Source of the DNA: Scatophagus argus | Lineage: Eukaryota; Chordata; Actinopteri; Scatophagidae | Length of the DNA: 64,000 bases | NCBI RefSeq assembly: GCF_020382885.2 | Contig: NC_058496.1 | Location: 22,610,501 to 22,674,500 of the forward strand | Direction of reading: 5' to 3' | Shown: positions 1 to 13,393 of the stretch, one piece after another | Layout: the number at the start of each line of letters is the position of its first letter | How positions within the stretch are numbered: position 1 is the stretch's first letter | Notes under the pieces: generated by a model | What the model was told of the DNA's origin: nothing | Seen by the model: only the letters and a program-made list of their open reading frames with translations | The model's database searches: none | Program-made: the position numbers and the translations under genes

Positions 1-198
1 TAGAAGAGAGGAGAATTTATCTATTATTTATCTTATTCATGTTTGTCCAGTGGTTTGTCTGTGGATTGGTCAGTTAGCAATCTCATTAATTCTGAAAAAT
101 TCACACTGCGAACAGCAGAGGAACACTACAGTCAGTGGGAGTTACACTCATTGCTGGGTAGTGATCAAAGTGAGTGATCAAATATTTGAGCCACTGAC

Positions 199-1550
199 CT
201 ATGTCATAAAGCAACACAGTGTGAGGGTATGACCAGATCTCACTCCCCATCGTATAGTCTCTTATCCTGGCTGTGATGTTGAGGATGGCTGCTGGGCTGA
301 AGATTCCCTGACAGGATATGACATTGTCCCTGCTGAAGAAGAGAAAAGAAAGAAGGAGAGAAACCAAAAGAGAGAGAAAGAACAAAGGGATTCATCCACC
401 AGTTTTCCATACCACTCAAACCTGGAACCATCTTGCTGTGAGGCAACAGGGCTAGCCACCACACCACCATGCAGTCAAAGGTGGAGGGATTAGTTTTCAA
501 TACTACACATTTGATCTAACGCAAAAGCAGGAAATTCGCTTAAACTTTACACTTTTTGGAAAAAACAGCACTTACATTTAAGAAATATGAAATAATTAGT
601 TTGACTGTTGGATTGATTAAAGCTGTAATATATGTAGCTATTTCATTTCAGTATTGAGCCCTTCGGTCAGTATTTACCTCCTGAAGACGAGTGAGAAGTC
701 TGACATAGTGTTGCTGCTTGACTCCTCACTCCACTCACATGTCATGGATCTGTGTGATATCTGGTAGTAACAGGAAATGTTCAGGCTCTCTGCAGCAAAC
801 AACAGATGATCTAATTTTAAGAACATACATGACCCCACATTTCATTAAAATCGGACAAATGGTGTCACAGTTACGACCTTTGAAACCTAAAAATTCATAG
901 TTTGATGATTTGAAGAAGGCCTCAGATGTTTAAATAAAGCACATGAAGCACAGTTAAAGGTGACACATTTCATCAAGATTAGGGGTTATTACAAAATAAA
1001 TACATAAATACAACAACCAAAAATCAAGTTATTTGACTTCTGTGTGTGTGTGCATGTGCATACTCACTCTGTATAGAATGAGGCCCACAGTCTCGAATGT
1101 CAGTGACACACACTTGCTTGTCCTTTTCACACAGCTTCAGATTAGAACTCTTGACTGTCAGCTCTGACACGCAAGTACATTGAAAAGAAGACTGACTGAC
1201 AATCAGAGATGACAGCAAGTCTAAACAAATAAAATCTGAAATTAAAGCTTAATTTAAGAAGTAATTATCAGCACTCTTTAGGGCATCAGATCAGTTAATT
1301 CAAGATAAATCTAGTGCTAATCTAGTACTCCTATACAAATCAGAGAAGGCCATTTAAAATTTATACTACAGACTTAATCTACACTTTATATTGATTTGCT
1401 TAATCCATAAAGCTTGTCTTTTAAATAACAGCAAAATGTAACACTTGCCTTTTATAAAGAAAGAGTTTTGGGCAACTCACCATAAGAAAACACACAGAGG
1501 AGGTTCACCATTGTGCAGGAAGCAAGGCGCAGTTGAGGAGACCAGTTCAT
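199..1550 (-). CDS. Class I cytokine receptor, N-terminal part (gene runs off the left edge)
   Basis: Four coding exons on the minus strand link in phase: 1481-1550, 1068-1220, 678-789 and 199-332, with GT-AG borders. The start at 1550 opens a hydrophobic stretch that could be a signal peptide. The third exon carries a cysteine pair of the C-x9-C-x-W type (SMTCEWSEE), the hallmark of the first fibronectin-like domain of class I cytokine receptors, and the fourth reads CQGIFSPAAILNITARI followed by a hydrophobic strand. From remembered family members it most resembles IL12RB1/IL27RA-type chains, but the WSXWS motif, membrane segment and Box1 region are outside the window, so I give no symbol. 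Such receptors sit in the plasma membrane and signal through JAK kinases (family knowledge). The donor at 198-197 shows that the gene continues to the left. It could also be another gp130-family chain. Confidence 0.66.
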
Positions 1551-2119
1551 CTTGGACTCTTTCAAATGATACTATATCCAAAAGATCAGCTCATTCTAAA
1601 CATCCAACAACATCCATCCTGTGTTTAAACCCAGCATTTCACCATTCATCTAAATTAGCAAAAGATATCTCTGTTTCTCTGATGTGTTAATGATGAGGAA
1701 GCCTGCAGACAAACTTGCTGCCTCTACAGACTGAGCCGCTGAGGTCTCTGCAGTCAGGAAATTGCTCCATGTCTGTAAGCAACACCCATTAACCCATCAA
1801 ATGTGTGTTGAAATTTTAGTTTCCACTGAACTGATCACAGCTTGTCAAGAGCATCCCATGAAACTGAACTTGCACAAGAGTGGAATTAGAAAATTAAAAT
1901 AATTAAAGATGGCACATTTAGGATTGTAACATCAACACACTAATGGTTCTGGGATTACAAAGCCAGCGTGATTACAAGCCGCACTCCAGAGAGAGAGTTC
2001 TCCGTCCGCTGGACGACTTGCAATGAAATTTGGTACAAAACCAAAGCCCAGCTAACACTGGATTTTTAACTTGTCTGATCTTTTCTGTTATGTATTGTAA
2101 TGTACACTAATTGTAATTG

Positions 2120-3190
2120 TACACTACAGTGCCTATAAAATGCCAAACAGCCCTTTTCAAGTCCAGCCACAAATTCTCTATTGAATCTGAATATGGGCTT
2201 TGACTTGACTGCTTCAGAACATTCACCTCATCGTCTTTAAACCATTTCTGTGTGGCTTTCACTGTATTCTTCAGGTGATTTTCTTGCTGAAAAATAAATC
2301 CTTTCCCAAATCATAGTTCTTTTACAGACCGAATCAGATTGTCCTGCAGCATTTTCCTATATTTTGCAGCATTCATTTTACCCTCTGCCTTTACAAGCCT
2401 TCCAGAACCTACTGCTGAGAAGCATCCCCACAGCATGACGCTGCCACCACCATGCTTGACGATGGGGACAGTGTGTTTGTGGTGATGTGCAGTGATTGGT
2501 GTCTGCCAAACTTAGTGTCTGGTCTGATGGCCAAAAACCTCCATTTTGGTCTCATGAGACCATAGAACCTTCTACCAGTTGACCTTGGAGTTTCCCACAT
2601 GCCTCTTGTCATGATTTAATATGAGCTTTCCTCGACTGTAGCTGTCTCCTATAAAACCTTGACTGGTGAAGAGACCAGGCAACAGTTGTTGTATGCAGAG
2701 TCTCTGCCATCTCAGCTGCTGAAGCTTTTAACTCTTTCAGAGTAGTCATAGGTGTCTTGGTGGCCCCTTTTACTAGTATCCTTATTGCACGGTCTCTCAG
2801 ATTTTGACAATGGCCTGCTCTAGGCAGATTACAAATATGCTATATTTCTTCCATTTCCTTATGATGGATTCAACTGAACTCCAGTTGATGTTCAGTGGCC
2901 CCAGGACTTCCCCTTTTTATTAACCGTCTCTCAGTTGCTTGTTCTTTTGTCTGCCTGGTGTAATTGTGGTCAGGAATACTGTTTAGGCAGCGACTGGACC
3001 TTCCAAACACACGTGTCTTTGCAATTACTTGAGACACATTCACGGCACTCAGGTGATCTCCATTTCGCTAACTGTGACACTACGAGCATCAACTGGCTGA
3101 ACCTGTTCTGAATTAGGTCAGTCAATTTGAAACAGGTAAATATTTATGTAATCACTTATTTTACACAATATATTTTTAATCAATTGGCCC
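2120..3190 (-). mobile_element. Decayed Tc1-like DNA transposon
   Basis: Read on the minus strand, 2130-2480 gives interrupted transposase C-terminal sequence. It resembles the Tc1 DD34E pattern VMLWGCFS, then FQQEN, then a degenerate SIENLWLDLKRAV near the end. Several frameshifts and stops break it. The segment around 3130-3190 resembles the usual right-hand flank of fish Tc1 elements. Limits are approximate because I could not pair the terminal inverted repeats. Confidence 0.6.
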
Positions 3191-4223
3191 AGTTGATTCA
3201 ATTGACACTGACTGTCATTGACTGTTATACAGTGTATACTTTAAATACAATCCATTACAGTATTTTTTTTTATATTAGCCTGTATTTCATTTCAGTTCAC
3301 TTCAATTCTTGAAGTCCTCAAAAGCAAATTATACCTCCAAAAGTAGAAAACTACATACAGAGGAAAAAAATACTCATCAAACAGTTTGTTCTGAGGTCTC
3401 GCCCTTGACCGGGCAGATTACCAATCACTCTTCCAATCAGATTTCATGGGTGGCCAGTGCCACCCAGACCCCACTTGTGGATACACCCCTGGTCTCTGCA
3501 CAACAATAGAGTAACATCTGCTTTAGAATATTGGCCCAGCTAGTTTATCATTCTAGTGGTAGAAACATTCAAGGTCCTGAAAGAATGAATGTCGCAAACT
3601 TTCGTAGTCCTCTGACTTTTCATGCCATGCTACCAATAGGTCAAAACGGCCACTTGTGCAGTATTTCAGTAGGACACCTTTAAAACAAATGCAAATGACA
3701 AGATAGCTGTCAGGCCAAGGAAACAAGCTTAGGGATTAATGCTAACATACATAACACATTGAACATATATTGAAACATCCCACAACAGTTTGCATGTTTC
3801 CATGATAAGGTGAGATGTTGATGATGATGATTCCTTAATAGAGATAGATTACTTTATGTACATGAAGTAGTTATGTGCAATACATGTATACTTGTCTATA
3901 GTTTTACAAGGTTTTTAAATGTTATGTGTGACCAGTGTTCACTGTTCTTTCAGTGTGTTTGTCAGTCTTTGTGGAAAAGAACCGGACTTGTGTCTGGTTG
4001 TTTTGGTGCTCAGTGGCGCCTACCAGAGGGGAGAAGTGGAGAAGGCGGTGTGATGGGTCTGCAGTGATGTTTGACACACTAACTGTTTGGAAAAGGAAAA
4101 GCAGACATTTCTCTCTGTGACGGTGCCAGTTGCCTGCATGAGGGACAGTACTCGATGCTCCTGAAAGAGTGTGGTCAGTGAGGTCGGTTTATAAGATGAG
4201 AAGAAGAAGAGAAGAAGAGAAGC

Positions 4224-4500
4224 GGCTCATGATCGGAAGGTCGCTGGTTCGATTCCCCCACCGGACAGGCAGGAAAAATTTGAGTGTGGTGGAGTTATAA
4301 TGTCCCCACCCTGCATTAGCTGGCTGATGTGCCCTTGAGCAAGGCACTTAACCCCCAATATGCTCCCCGGGCGCTTAATGCAGTCCACTGCTCCTGTGTG
4401 CTTCACTGCATGTTGCATGTGTGTGTGTTTCAATCAGTGTTGGGTTAAATGCAGAGAAGTAATTTCCCAGTTTGGGATTAATAAAGTAACTAAATAAAAA
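4224..4500 (+). repeat. tRNA-derived SINE
   Basis: A B-box-like GGTTCGATTCC lies at about 4247-4257. It is followed by the body motif CCTTGAGCAAGGCACTTAAC and a CCCCGGGCGC block, then an A-rich tail near 4490-4508. The same family occurs at 37361-37597. Orientation is plus. Confidence 0.75.
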
Positions 4501-5048
4501 ATAAAAAAATACTGACTCACATCAGGTTGTGTTCTTGGTGTTGACAGAAGCAGTCAGGTTTACTGGAGTCAAGTCTCACAGACATGGCCATGGAGCAGGT
4601 TCAAGTCTCTGTTTAAGGCTTCTGTAGAGTTCTAGTGATTTGTGTCACAAAGATCATCTTCATGTTCCACAAATAACATCTGCTTGTTAAGCAACAGGTT
4701 CTTCTGTGATTAAAAAAAAATCTGTTGAGCAAGGCATTCAACATTTGTTGTCTCTTTCACCCTCTCTCTCTCTCACACACACACAGGTAGTGAAAGGACA
4801 GGACAAACAGGAAAAACTGTTCCTTGTTTATTTTTCACTTATTTTCCTTCAAAAGCAAAATTTCAGCTCATCTCTGCTCATCTTTTCTTTTTATTATAGA
4901 AAATGGAAACAAAAAAATTGCCTTGTACAAACATTTAAAAATAACTAACAGCCCAAAAAAGAAAGAAAGGAAGAAAGAATAAAAGGAAGGAAGAAATCCT
5001 GTACAGATTAGCAAAGAAAGAAGATTCCTTCTTCCTCTGGGCTCATCG

Positions 5049-5077
<29 letters not shown>
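5049..5077. repeat. (GT)n microsatellite
   Basis: Uninterrupted GT dinucleotide run of about 14 units. Confidence 0.95.
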
Positions 5078-5080
<3 letters not shown>

Positions 5081-5389
5081 CTCAGTGCTGCAATGTGCAG
5101 TGAATTACAGAAGTAAACAAGCTTTCTAAGATCACAATCTCCATTTCTCTATGCACACAATGAACTGGCAAAAGAGCGCATTAGTACTGTAGACAAAAAA
5201 GGCTAAACACATGGACTTTTTCTTAAGGTACACTGAAATATTGTTGGGTTTCCTGACCTTTGAACCTGTGAAACCTGTTACCGGTCCCGTGTATAGGATT
5301 GAGGATGAGCTATTTGCAGAAATGCAATATTCATAAATATGTTTTCATAGTGTATAATCACTTTTTTAAAAAAGAACTGCTGTTTTTGT

Positions 5390-5602
5390 TACAGGTCCTC
5401 ATCCACAGAGGTCGCTTTGTTACACAGCCATGATTCTACAGTAGCCCAGAACAGACAAACCAAACACTGGCATTACAGAGCGGCCACTGCAGGTTCTACT
5501 ACAGTTAAATGGGGAGGGGGAGATGAGGGTTACTCAGTTGGTTGTAATCTGCAATTTCACCACAAGATGCCACTAAATCTTACACACGGGACCTTTAAAA
5601 TG
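5390..5602 (+). repeat. Dispersed teleost repeat, SINE-like
   Basis: The order of motifs (GTAGCCCAGAACAGACAAAC, a G-rich patch, CCACAAGATGCCACTAAAT, ACGGGACCTTTAAAA) is familiar from repeats scattered through teleost genomes. No coding function is seen. Family name not assigned. Confidence 0.5.
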
Positions 5603-7516
5603 TCAAGTTAATAGTTCTCACCTGAATAACTGATGTCTTTGCAGTGGTTTTTGCTCAGCAACAGAGACAAACGTAAATAAAGATACAGCAAAGAGAATCT
5701 GGTTATTTACAAAAGAGACAAAAAGTGAAAGTGACCAAATCATACATATATATATATATATAAATATATATAAAATAGTTTTCCACTGGCCCTCTCTGAT
5801 CACAGACTGGTCTGATGAAACCCTGAATGATTTCAAGAACATCCTACAGTCACATGTTTAACTGCAAGACCCATAACCACTTTTTTGGACTTATTAGTAG
5901 AAAAGGTGCACCAGATGTTGTGAGCAGAGCTGATTGTGTTTGTGAAACTATGAGAGAATTTTGTCTTTCATTCCATCACAGGCCTGTCTGAGATACTGGA
6001 GGCCAGTAAGGCTGACATCCGCATGATTTCTTTGAGTAGCTACTGATATTTACGGTATGTTTAAATGCGACTGTGGCACAAGTCTACAGTAAAAGAGGTT
6101 CAAAAGGTCTCAGAAAAACCTGCAGAGCAGAGGATTAAAAGTCCCGGTTTTCTGTATTTAGAAAAAATTACCTTCCTGCCTTCCTGTATGTTTTCTGCAG
6201 ATAGCCAAAAATAACAGTAAAGTATACCGCTGATACGATATAATCTTGCTGCTTGAAAACAGAGTTTGGTACTGAAGTGATTAATCCAACACAATACAGA
6301 GGCAATTTTTCTAAGAACACAATCCTGGGTGACAAAACAAAATCTTCAAAATACTTAATTCTGTTGATTTTAGAGATGGTGATGAAGTTTTGGTTAAAAA
6401 AACGTATATATTGTGTAGAACACTCGGTGATGGGACTTCAAACAGTTGTTAAAGTTGTTGTTGTCTAGTATGAAAAGCTTGTACTGCAGTCCAAAATAGT
6501 TGCAGATCAAGATGTGATGGAAGCAGACTACTGCACATCTCCAAAGGCTTCTGCCACAATCTGTTACTGCCATTTCATTTTCTATTGTTAGTCAGTCCAA
6601 CACTGTGTTCAAATTTGCTTATTTCTGTTTTTTATTTATTTAATTATCTGTTTGTTTGCTTTTTGTTTAAATTCAGTCACAGTACAAATTTGGCTCCTGT
6701 GCTTCCTGTTACATTTTTTAAATGTGTGAACTGATCTAAGTGCTTTGATTTGCATCTGAATCAGCTGCAGTTGCTAATTATCTCTGATCTCTTCTGATTT
6801 CATTTCCCAGAGGAACTTCCTATGTTTCAATATGAACATTACATTTCCAGCGGCTGCAGTACTTCTTCAACTTTTGGTGTCAGCATTGTCACATTTCAGT
6901 TACAAAATATCCTTATCAGCCTTTACACACCCAGCTGAATGGTGGTCCGGACACCCTTCACTTTGCAGATACAGGTGCAAGGTTACTTCTGCACTTAAAG
7001 GCATTGCTTTGGTAAAAGTATATTGCTCCTTTCATATCAATTCTGATTCATATTTTTCTTGGACAAGCATCTCACCTCTGTTCTTTCAATTGGAGGAGGG
7101 AAACAGACTTGAGAGTGATTCTACAGGACAAACAGCTGCTGGTGCTGTGCATGGCAGGAATCAAACCTGCAACCTTTCCATCAATGTCTCTCTTAAATTA
7201 ATCCTTTAAAGTCCATGTTTAGGAGAGCAGAAGAGAGAGGTGCATAGGTTGAAAAAAAATACATTTAACAGAAAAAGAAAAAACAAGAGACGGCAGTTCA
7301 AACTGAAGTTGTGATTTGAAAAAAGAAAAGCAGCACCCACTTGTGCCCAGTGAGCGTCAAGTTGTTACAGCCAATTCAGCCACAACAGCTTTTCAAAGCT
7401 TCCCAAGTTGAGGAAAACATCAGTGTTTACCCAAACTGACTCGAGTCAGGACAAACCAAATTGGTTTCACGATGAGTCCACGTGTGCCTGTGTCAGTCTG
7501 TGTGTATAGTAGTACA

Positions 7517-10500
7517 TTATTTGTTGCGCAGCAACTCCAGCTGGTCCTGGTATTCAGTGAACAGTCTCTGGAACCGCAGGTTCTCACCGATGACGGGTAA
7601 AACCTCCCGCAGCAACTCCCGCTTATGTAGACCCTGAACATACAGAAAACAATGACAACAAATAGTGCAATGATATATACACCAGGTAATGAGGGGGTAG
7701 AGCTGACTATGGCTAACTCATTAGCTGTAAGAGCTTTGTCAAAAAGGGATTAGGTAACGTAAAATATAATCAGTTTGAAAGTAATATGTGTACACATATA
7801 CACACACACACATATATATGTTAATGTATGTATGTGTGTATATGTGTGTATATATGTATCTGCATGTGTGTATATATGTATCTGCACTTTAGTACCATAT
7901 TTTTCGGACTATAAGTCGCTCCGGAGTATAAGTCGCACCAGCCAAAAAATGCATAATGAAGAAGAAAAAAACATATGTAAGTCGCACTGGACTATAAGTC
8001 GCATTTTTGGGGGGAAATTTATTTTATAAAATCAGAGATCAAGAACAGACATTACATCTTGAACGGTAAATTATAGTAATAACAATAGATTAGAGAACAA
8101 GGGGCTGAATGGGTGTCTGGTATGTTAATGTAACACATCAACAGATATTAAGATAACTATAACATAAACAACATAAGTTTACCAAACCCTGTTCCTCTAG
8201 CTGTGGTCATCTAGCTTTTAGCCCGCGATTAGCTTTTGTGGTTTTCTTCATTGCAATTAGAGTATCCTCCGCTTTTCGCCAGTCCCTCACAAGTTTCTCG
8301 CTAACTACAAACTTTCTTTCAGCTGCTCCATTACCGTTTTTGGCTGCATATTTCACTACTTGCAGCTTGTAATCTGCAGGGTATGATTTTCTTTTTGGGG
8401 TATTTGTGTTCAGTCTTTCTCAGTTGTCTTTATAAGTTTATGTTTAAATTTAAATTTTTCGGTGGTACAGGAGCGTAGTAGATACTGGCACACCAGCCTA
8501 GAGCGCCCCCTCGCGACTGTCAGCGTGAACATGTGAAATTACCGTATATATTTTATTATATAAGTCGCACCTGAGTATAAGTCGCAGGACCAGCCAAACC
8601 ATGAAAAAAAGTGCGACTTATAGTCCGAAAAATACGGTAACTGATTTTTGCTCATGACATTAACCACCTGCTGTTCATTTGCACTGTTTTGCACTCATTT
8701 GCACTATACTCCACCCTGCACTACCTCACTTTTAGACTACCTCCAGAAACATATTTATTTTACTTATTTTATTTTGTGTTACCTTATTTTATTTTATTTT
8801 ATTCTTCTATTATATGTTACTTGTTACGTTCTATGTATGCACCAATCACCAAGACAAATTCCAAGTAATGTGAAACCTCTTCACTTACAATGGCAATAAA
8901 GTCTTTCTGATTCTGATTCTGATTCTGGTATACACACACGTGTATATATACATTTTTAAAAATCTATATAAATTATAGATCACTTTAAAAAATAAGGGAG
9001 CACGGGCAGAGTTGTCATAAACAAAACAGCTTTTGATAGGAGGAAAAAGAGGACTGATATTTTTTTATGTGTGGAAGGCAAACTTTTTGAAATCAATCAG
9101 AAAAGATTTTTGTACCAGAGTGGTGGGCTCCCAGGCTGTAGCCGCTGATTTATGGACAGGGCCCAGCAGCTCCTTACAGAGTTCTCTGAGACGATACTCG
9201 GAGCCTGGAGGAGGAGGAACAACACACACGCACACACTTTCAGTCTCAGCCTCATCAGCCTGTAGAGAGTGAGATACTGTTAAACAGTGACAGTTGGGTA
9301 CCTTCATTGACAAGGAAACGAGCATAGATGAGCAGCCAATAGCGATACTCCTGCGCCGACTGCAGAGTGAGAGCAGATGCCAGCTGATTCTCCAGGAAGG
9401 CCAGCGTCATGCTCTGTTGCAGGTGGTGAGGGGTGGAGGAGAGGCGGGACGCCAGACGACCAGCACTGCAGGGACCAGACAGATTTTTTACTTTAATTCT
9501 TTTACATATTTTAACTGAAGTAAAAGATGTTGGTGAGTAAGGAGAGAAGTTAAATATTTCTGTCTTACTTGAGGTTGCGTCCCTGCATGACTGCCAGCGG
9601 CCCTGAGGCCACAGGTGCATCGTGGGTAGGTAAGCAGCTTCTGAAGTCAGCGCACTGGACCAGAGAGTCTCCTGTATCTGCTATTAGAGTCCTGAGAGAG
9701 GCAGAGTGAAATTCTTGAAATTTATACAGGAAATAATTGAGTCAGTGCCCTCAATGCTGTTTAATCACATATTCATCGTAGGGTTAATCAACACAATACT
9801 CAATAATATAAGAGCAAACTTAAAAGCAATTTCAACATTTTTCACATATTGAAAAATGATGAACTGTGTCTGCACTCTTTAGTTTCTTACCACATCTCCA
9901 GTGATGAGCTGAAGCAGTAAGACTTCCCATTGGACAGTCTAATGACTGGAACCCCCTGCTGAGTCAGCAGAGACTGAGACACTGTGATGTCAGCACCTAC
10001 AGACACAAATAAAATCTTAATAGGGAGAACAGAGCAACTGGGTTCTCCAGGCTGCCTGATATAAGTCGCTATAATGTGGTTTAAAACCATCATCATCAAC
10101 CAAACTCTATTATGGATTATCATGTGTTAACTGTACTTGATAACTGAAGAATTCAGTATTTTAGGAAATATACTTATTTTTTTCTCCATGGGTTACACAG
10201 ATATTAATCTCATTCATCAGGGTGTGGTTAATCCAGCATAGCACACAAACTGGAAGCAGGGGACAAACAACTAGATTGGTCTTCTCTGAAAGTTTTGTAG
10301 AAAAATACGCCTACTTACAGCTTTAATTAAAATTTTAAAAATATTGTCCATTCAACCCATACTTGAATGAAAACTTTTAGGGGGATTTATGTGCTGTAAG
10401 ATGTTGGAGTGTCTCACCAGATAAAATTGTCAGCAAAGTCTCGTTCTTCACCAGAGCCTTCTGTTTTTGAACGTCCCTGCACACAGACAAATAATAACTT

Positions 10501-13361
10501 AAAACACTGTTGCACAGTTGTGCATGAAAGCTCTTGAAGACCTCTTTCTATCAACTGGTACAAACAAAACCCATCTGTAACAGCCTAATTACAACATCAA
10601 AATAAACCAACATTTCTCTCAGTATATGAATATTATTATAATTTAGGAATGTACCTGTATTTGCACCACATGGGTGGGAAAATAACAGACAAGTTCAAAA
10701 CCAACAGAATCAATTAACAAAAATCAACGTGACATTTCTAACATTATGTGTGAGCACTGACCACACAGACAGCGTTGCTCCAGCAGTCAGAACCATGACA
10801 AAGTGGGCAGAGCAGTGCAGGGCCGATACAGGCGTGGCTAGCTGGATGGCCGGAAGGAGCCGCCGCCCACAGGAAGAGAACACTGACAACATCATGTCCT
10901 GACAGGCGACGGCGAGGATGTCACTGAGGCAGGGGAGGAGCAGGAAAAACAGATTTGACATTGATTTGGATTCATTTATTTATTAAAATGCATATGGAAC
11001 ATATCAAAAACAATAGTGCAAGCAAAATAAGTAACGCAAAAAGACAAGCTTTATCCTACACATGTCAGGGTGGCCTCCTACCTGCTCCCTGCTGCTGTGA
11101 CCACTGAGCTGGGCAGCAGTGTGTTCCAGTCACGTCCATCTCGAGAGCATCGCAACTGGCTGAGCCTCGAACCTGCGACCACTGACACTTCGTTCTCCAC
11201 CTCCAGGAACACGGATGGCTCCATGCTCACCTAAAGACAGACACACACACACATTTTATAGCTCATGCTAACTGACTATATAATGAGGTCAAAAAATGAA
11301 ATAATATGTTCAGACTTAGTAAGAACAGATCAGAATAGGCAGTAATACAAAAATATGACTGGGATACAGCACAGGTTTGATAAACTTCCACCAGAACAAA
11401 ATTTAGATAAGGACATCAGGAATTGTGCTTGGAAAGAGAGAAAGAACAAGCAACTTTGATGAACAAAGTACTATCACTGCAAACCATCCACAACAGCTCC
11501 AGGTGCAGGAAACAAACACCACCACAGTTTTAGGAAAGTTCTTAGACTGCTTAAGTCAGGGGACATTTTAGTGCTATGGGGAAGTGGCCATCCAGTCTTT
11601 CCCAGTTAGGGTTGGACTCCACCAGGGCTGCCCTTTGTCACCGGTTCTGTTCAAAATCTTTATGGACAGAATTTCTAGGCACAGCCAAGTGGCAGAGGGT
11701 GTCAGGTTCAGTGATCTCAGGATTCAGTCTGTGCTATTTGCAGATGATGTAGTCCTATTGAGCAGTGAGCTGGTGGAAGTAGACGGGCAGCGGACAGTCC
11801 CTGCTGAGACTGCTGCCCCCGCGACCCAGACCCAAACAACCGGAAGAAGACAAGATGAAACGAAACAGACAGACAAAGAAAGACACACACACAAATAACA
11901 AGCAAATCAAAGAGCATGTGTTACCTGCAGACTGAAGGCCTTCTTTATACTCGGTGTTGGTAGTTTGAGAGCAACAACAGCAGCTGGAGGTGCAGCCACC
12001 CTGCTCGGCTCCCGCTCTGCTGGAGGAGTAATCTGACAGCAAGAGGAGGGACAAAACATTCTTATCTCTCTGATGCTCTGTACACCTACTCCAAGGACAT
12101 CTGCACAAAAGAAGCACTTACTAGACCCTTTTAGAACTACTAGCTATTTAATTTAAAGCCATTTAAAAAACTGTCAGATTTGTCCTTCCTTAAGTTAACT
12201 GATGTTTTTACAAAGGAATGAATAGATCGCTTGGATGTAAAAGATCACTGAGACCTCCATTTTCCCATTTATCTTTTCCTTCCATCTTTATACCTGAATG
12301 AAAGGCTGGGCAATGGGAGCAGCCATCTTGTCTTTCCTGGGCCTTCCCTTTTTCCTCTTCACCACCTCTCCTCCATCCATCAGCAGCTCCGGTTTCCTCT
12401 TGTTGAACGACAGGTTTTTGTTGATAGCAGCCATCTTGTCCTCACTGTCGCTGCTAGTGTCTTCTTTGGATTTTAGGTCTTTCAAGGCCGATACGCTGTC
12501 TTTTGGCCTGCTAAACCAACAGAGTGGTAAACATTTGCTTTGGGGGCAGTTTGTTCTCTTTTTCCACCTCACACTTTTTCATTACACACCTGTCTAGTGG
12601 CGTGAGTCCAGCGGTGGAGGAGATCACAGCTGTGACGCCAGGCGTGGCCTTAGACCTTTCTGTAAATCTGGAGTCCAAAGCTTTCATTGGCTCAATTTTG
12701 GAGGCAGATGTGAGCAGCTGACATGGCTTAACACTGGAACATTAAGAAACCATAAAATAAGAGGGAGAAGAGAAGAAATGAATGGTGATGTCAAGGTTGA
12801 GATTATGAAATGAAGGGTAAAAACAAGATGGGGTTATGAGAGACATATCTGGTTTGTAACAAGTGCGATCAAACTCATGTGAATAATGCAAGGCAAAATT
12901 TTGTTTCTCTTTCTATAGAAGGACAGTGAACTTGTTAGCCTAAGCTAACACTAAACTAAGAAAAACTGAGAGGGTAAAATAACATCTTGTTACTTGTACC
13001 CATCCTTGTTGTCCTCCAGGCCCTTGGTGCCGCTGCTGGGAGGAGGCGAAGTGAGCATGGCGTCGTGGCTGGGTCTAAGCCCCAGAGAGGAGGCCTGTCC
13101 CGGGCTGGAGTCAGAGCTAAGCTGGGAGGTGAGCTGGTTGGACATGGACGAGCCCGAGGGCAGGATGGGAGCGCTGTTGAACAGAGCTGGCGAGAAATCC
13201 CTACAGAGAAAGAGGACAGTGATCTACTACTGATTCCATGACTATCATTGCTCATGCAACTATTAATACTACAGTCACTACTGCTAGGACAGGAGCTGGG
13301 GCTCACTTTGACTTAAGTGGAGGTTCTTCAGTCTCTATCATTTCTGATCACACAGAGCATC

Positions 13362-13393
<32 letters not shown>

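Larger units (their letters stand above)
1551..7516. other. Intergenic stretch between cytokine receptor and hira
   Basis: I find no convincing gene here. The stretch holds the 5' flank of the receptor gene, a decayed Tc1-like transposon, a tRNA-derived SINE, a GT microsatellite, a second dispersed repeat, and probably the 3' untranslated region of hira next to 7516. The open frame at 6832-7209 looks accidental: no recognisable domain, and low-complexity fish repeat composition. Confidence 0.6.

Noticed and set aside
6832-7209. 125-codon plus-strand frame starting MNITFPAAAVLLQLL
   Set aside because: The hydrophobic start looks like a signal peptide, but the rest has no domain or exon structure, and the end contains repeat-like sequence; treated as chance.
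9255-9620. 121-codon minus-strand frame as a separate gene
   Set aside because: It merely runs through a hira exon (9302-9465) and its introns.
13358-13393. CRISPR-like array of short repeats
   Set aside because: Simple trinucleotide repeat without spacers, in a vertebrate intron.
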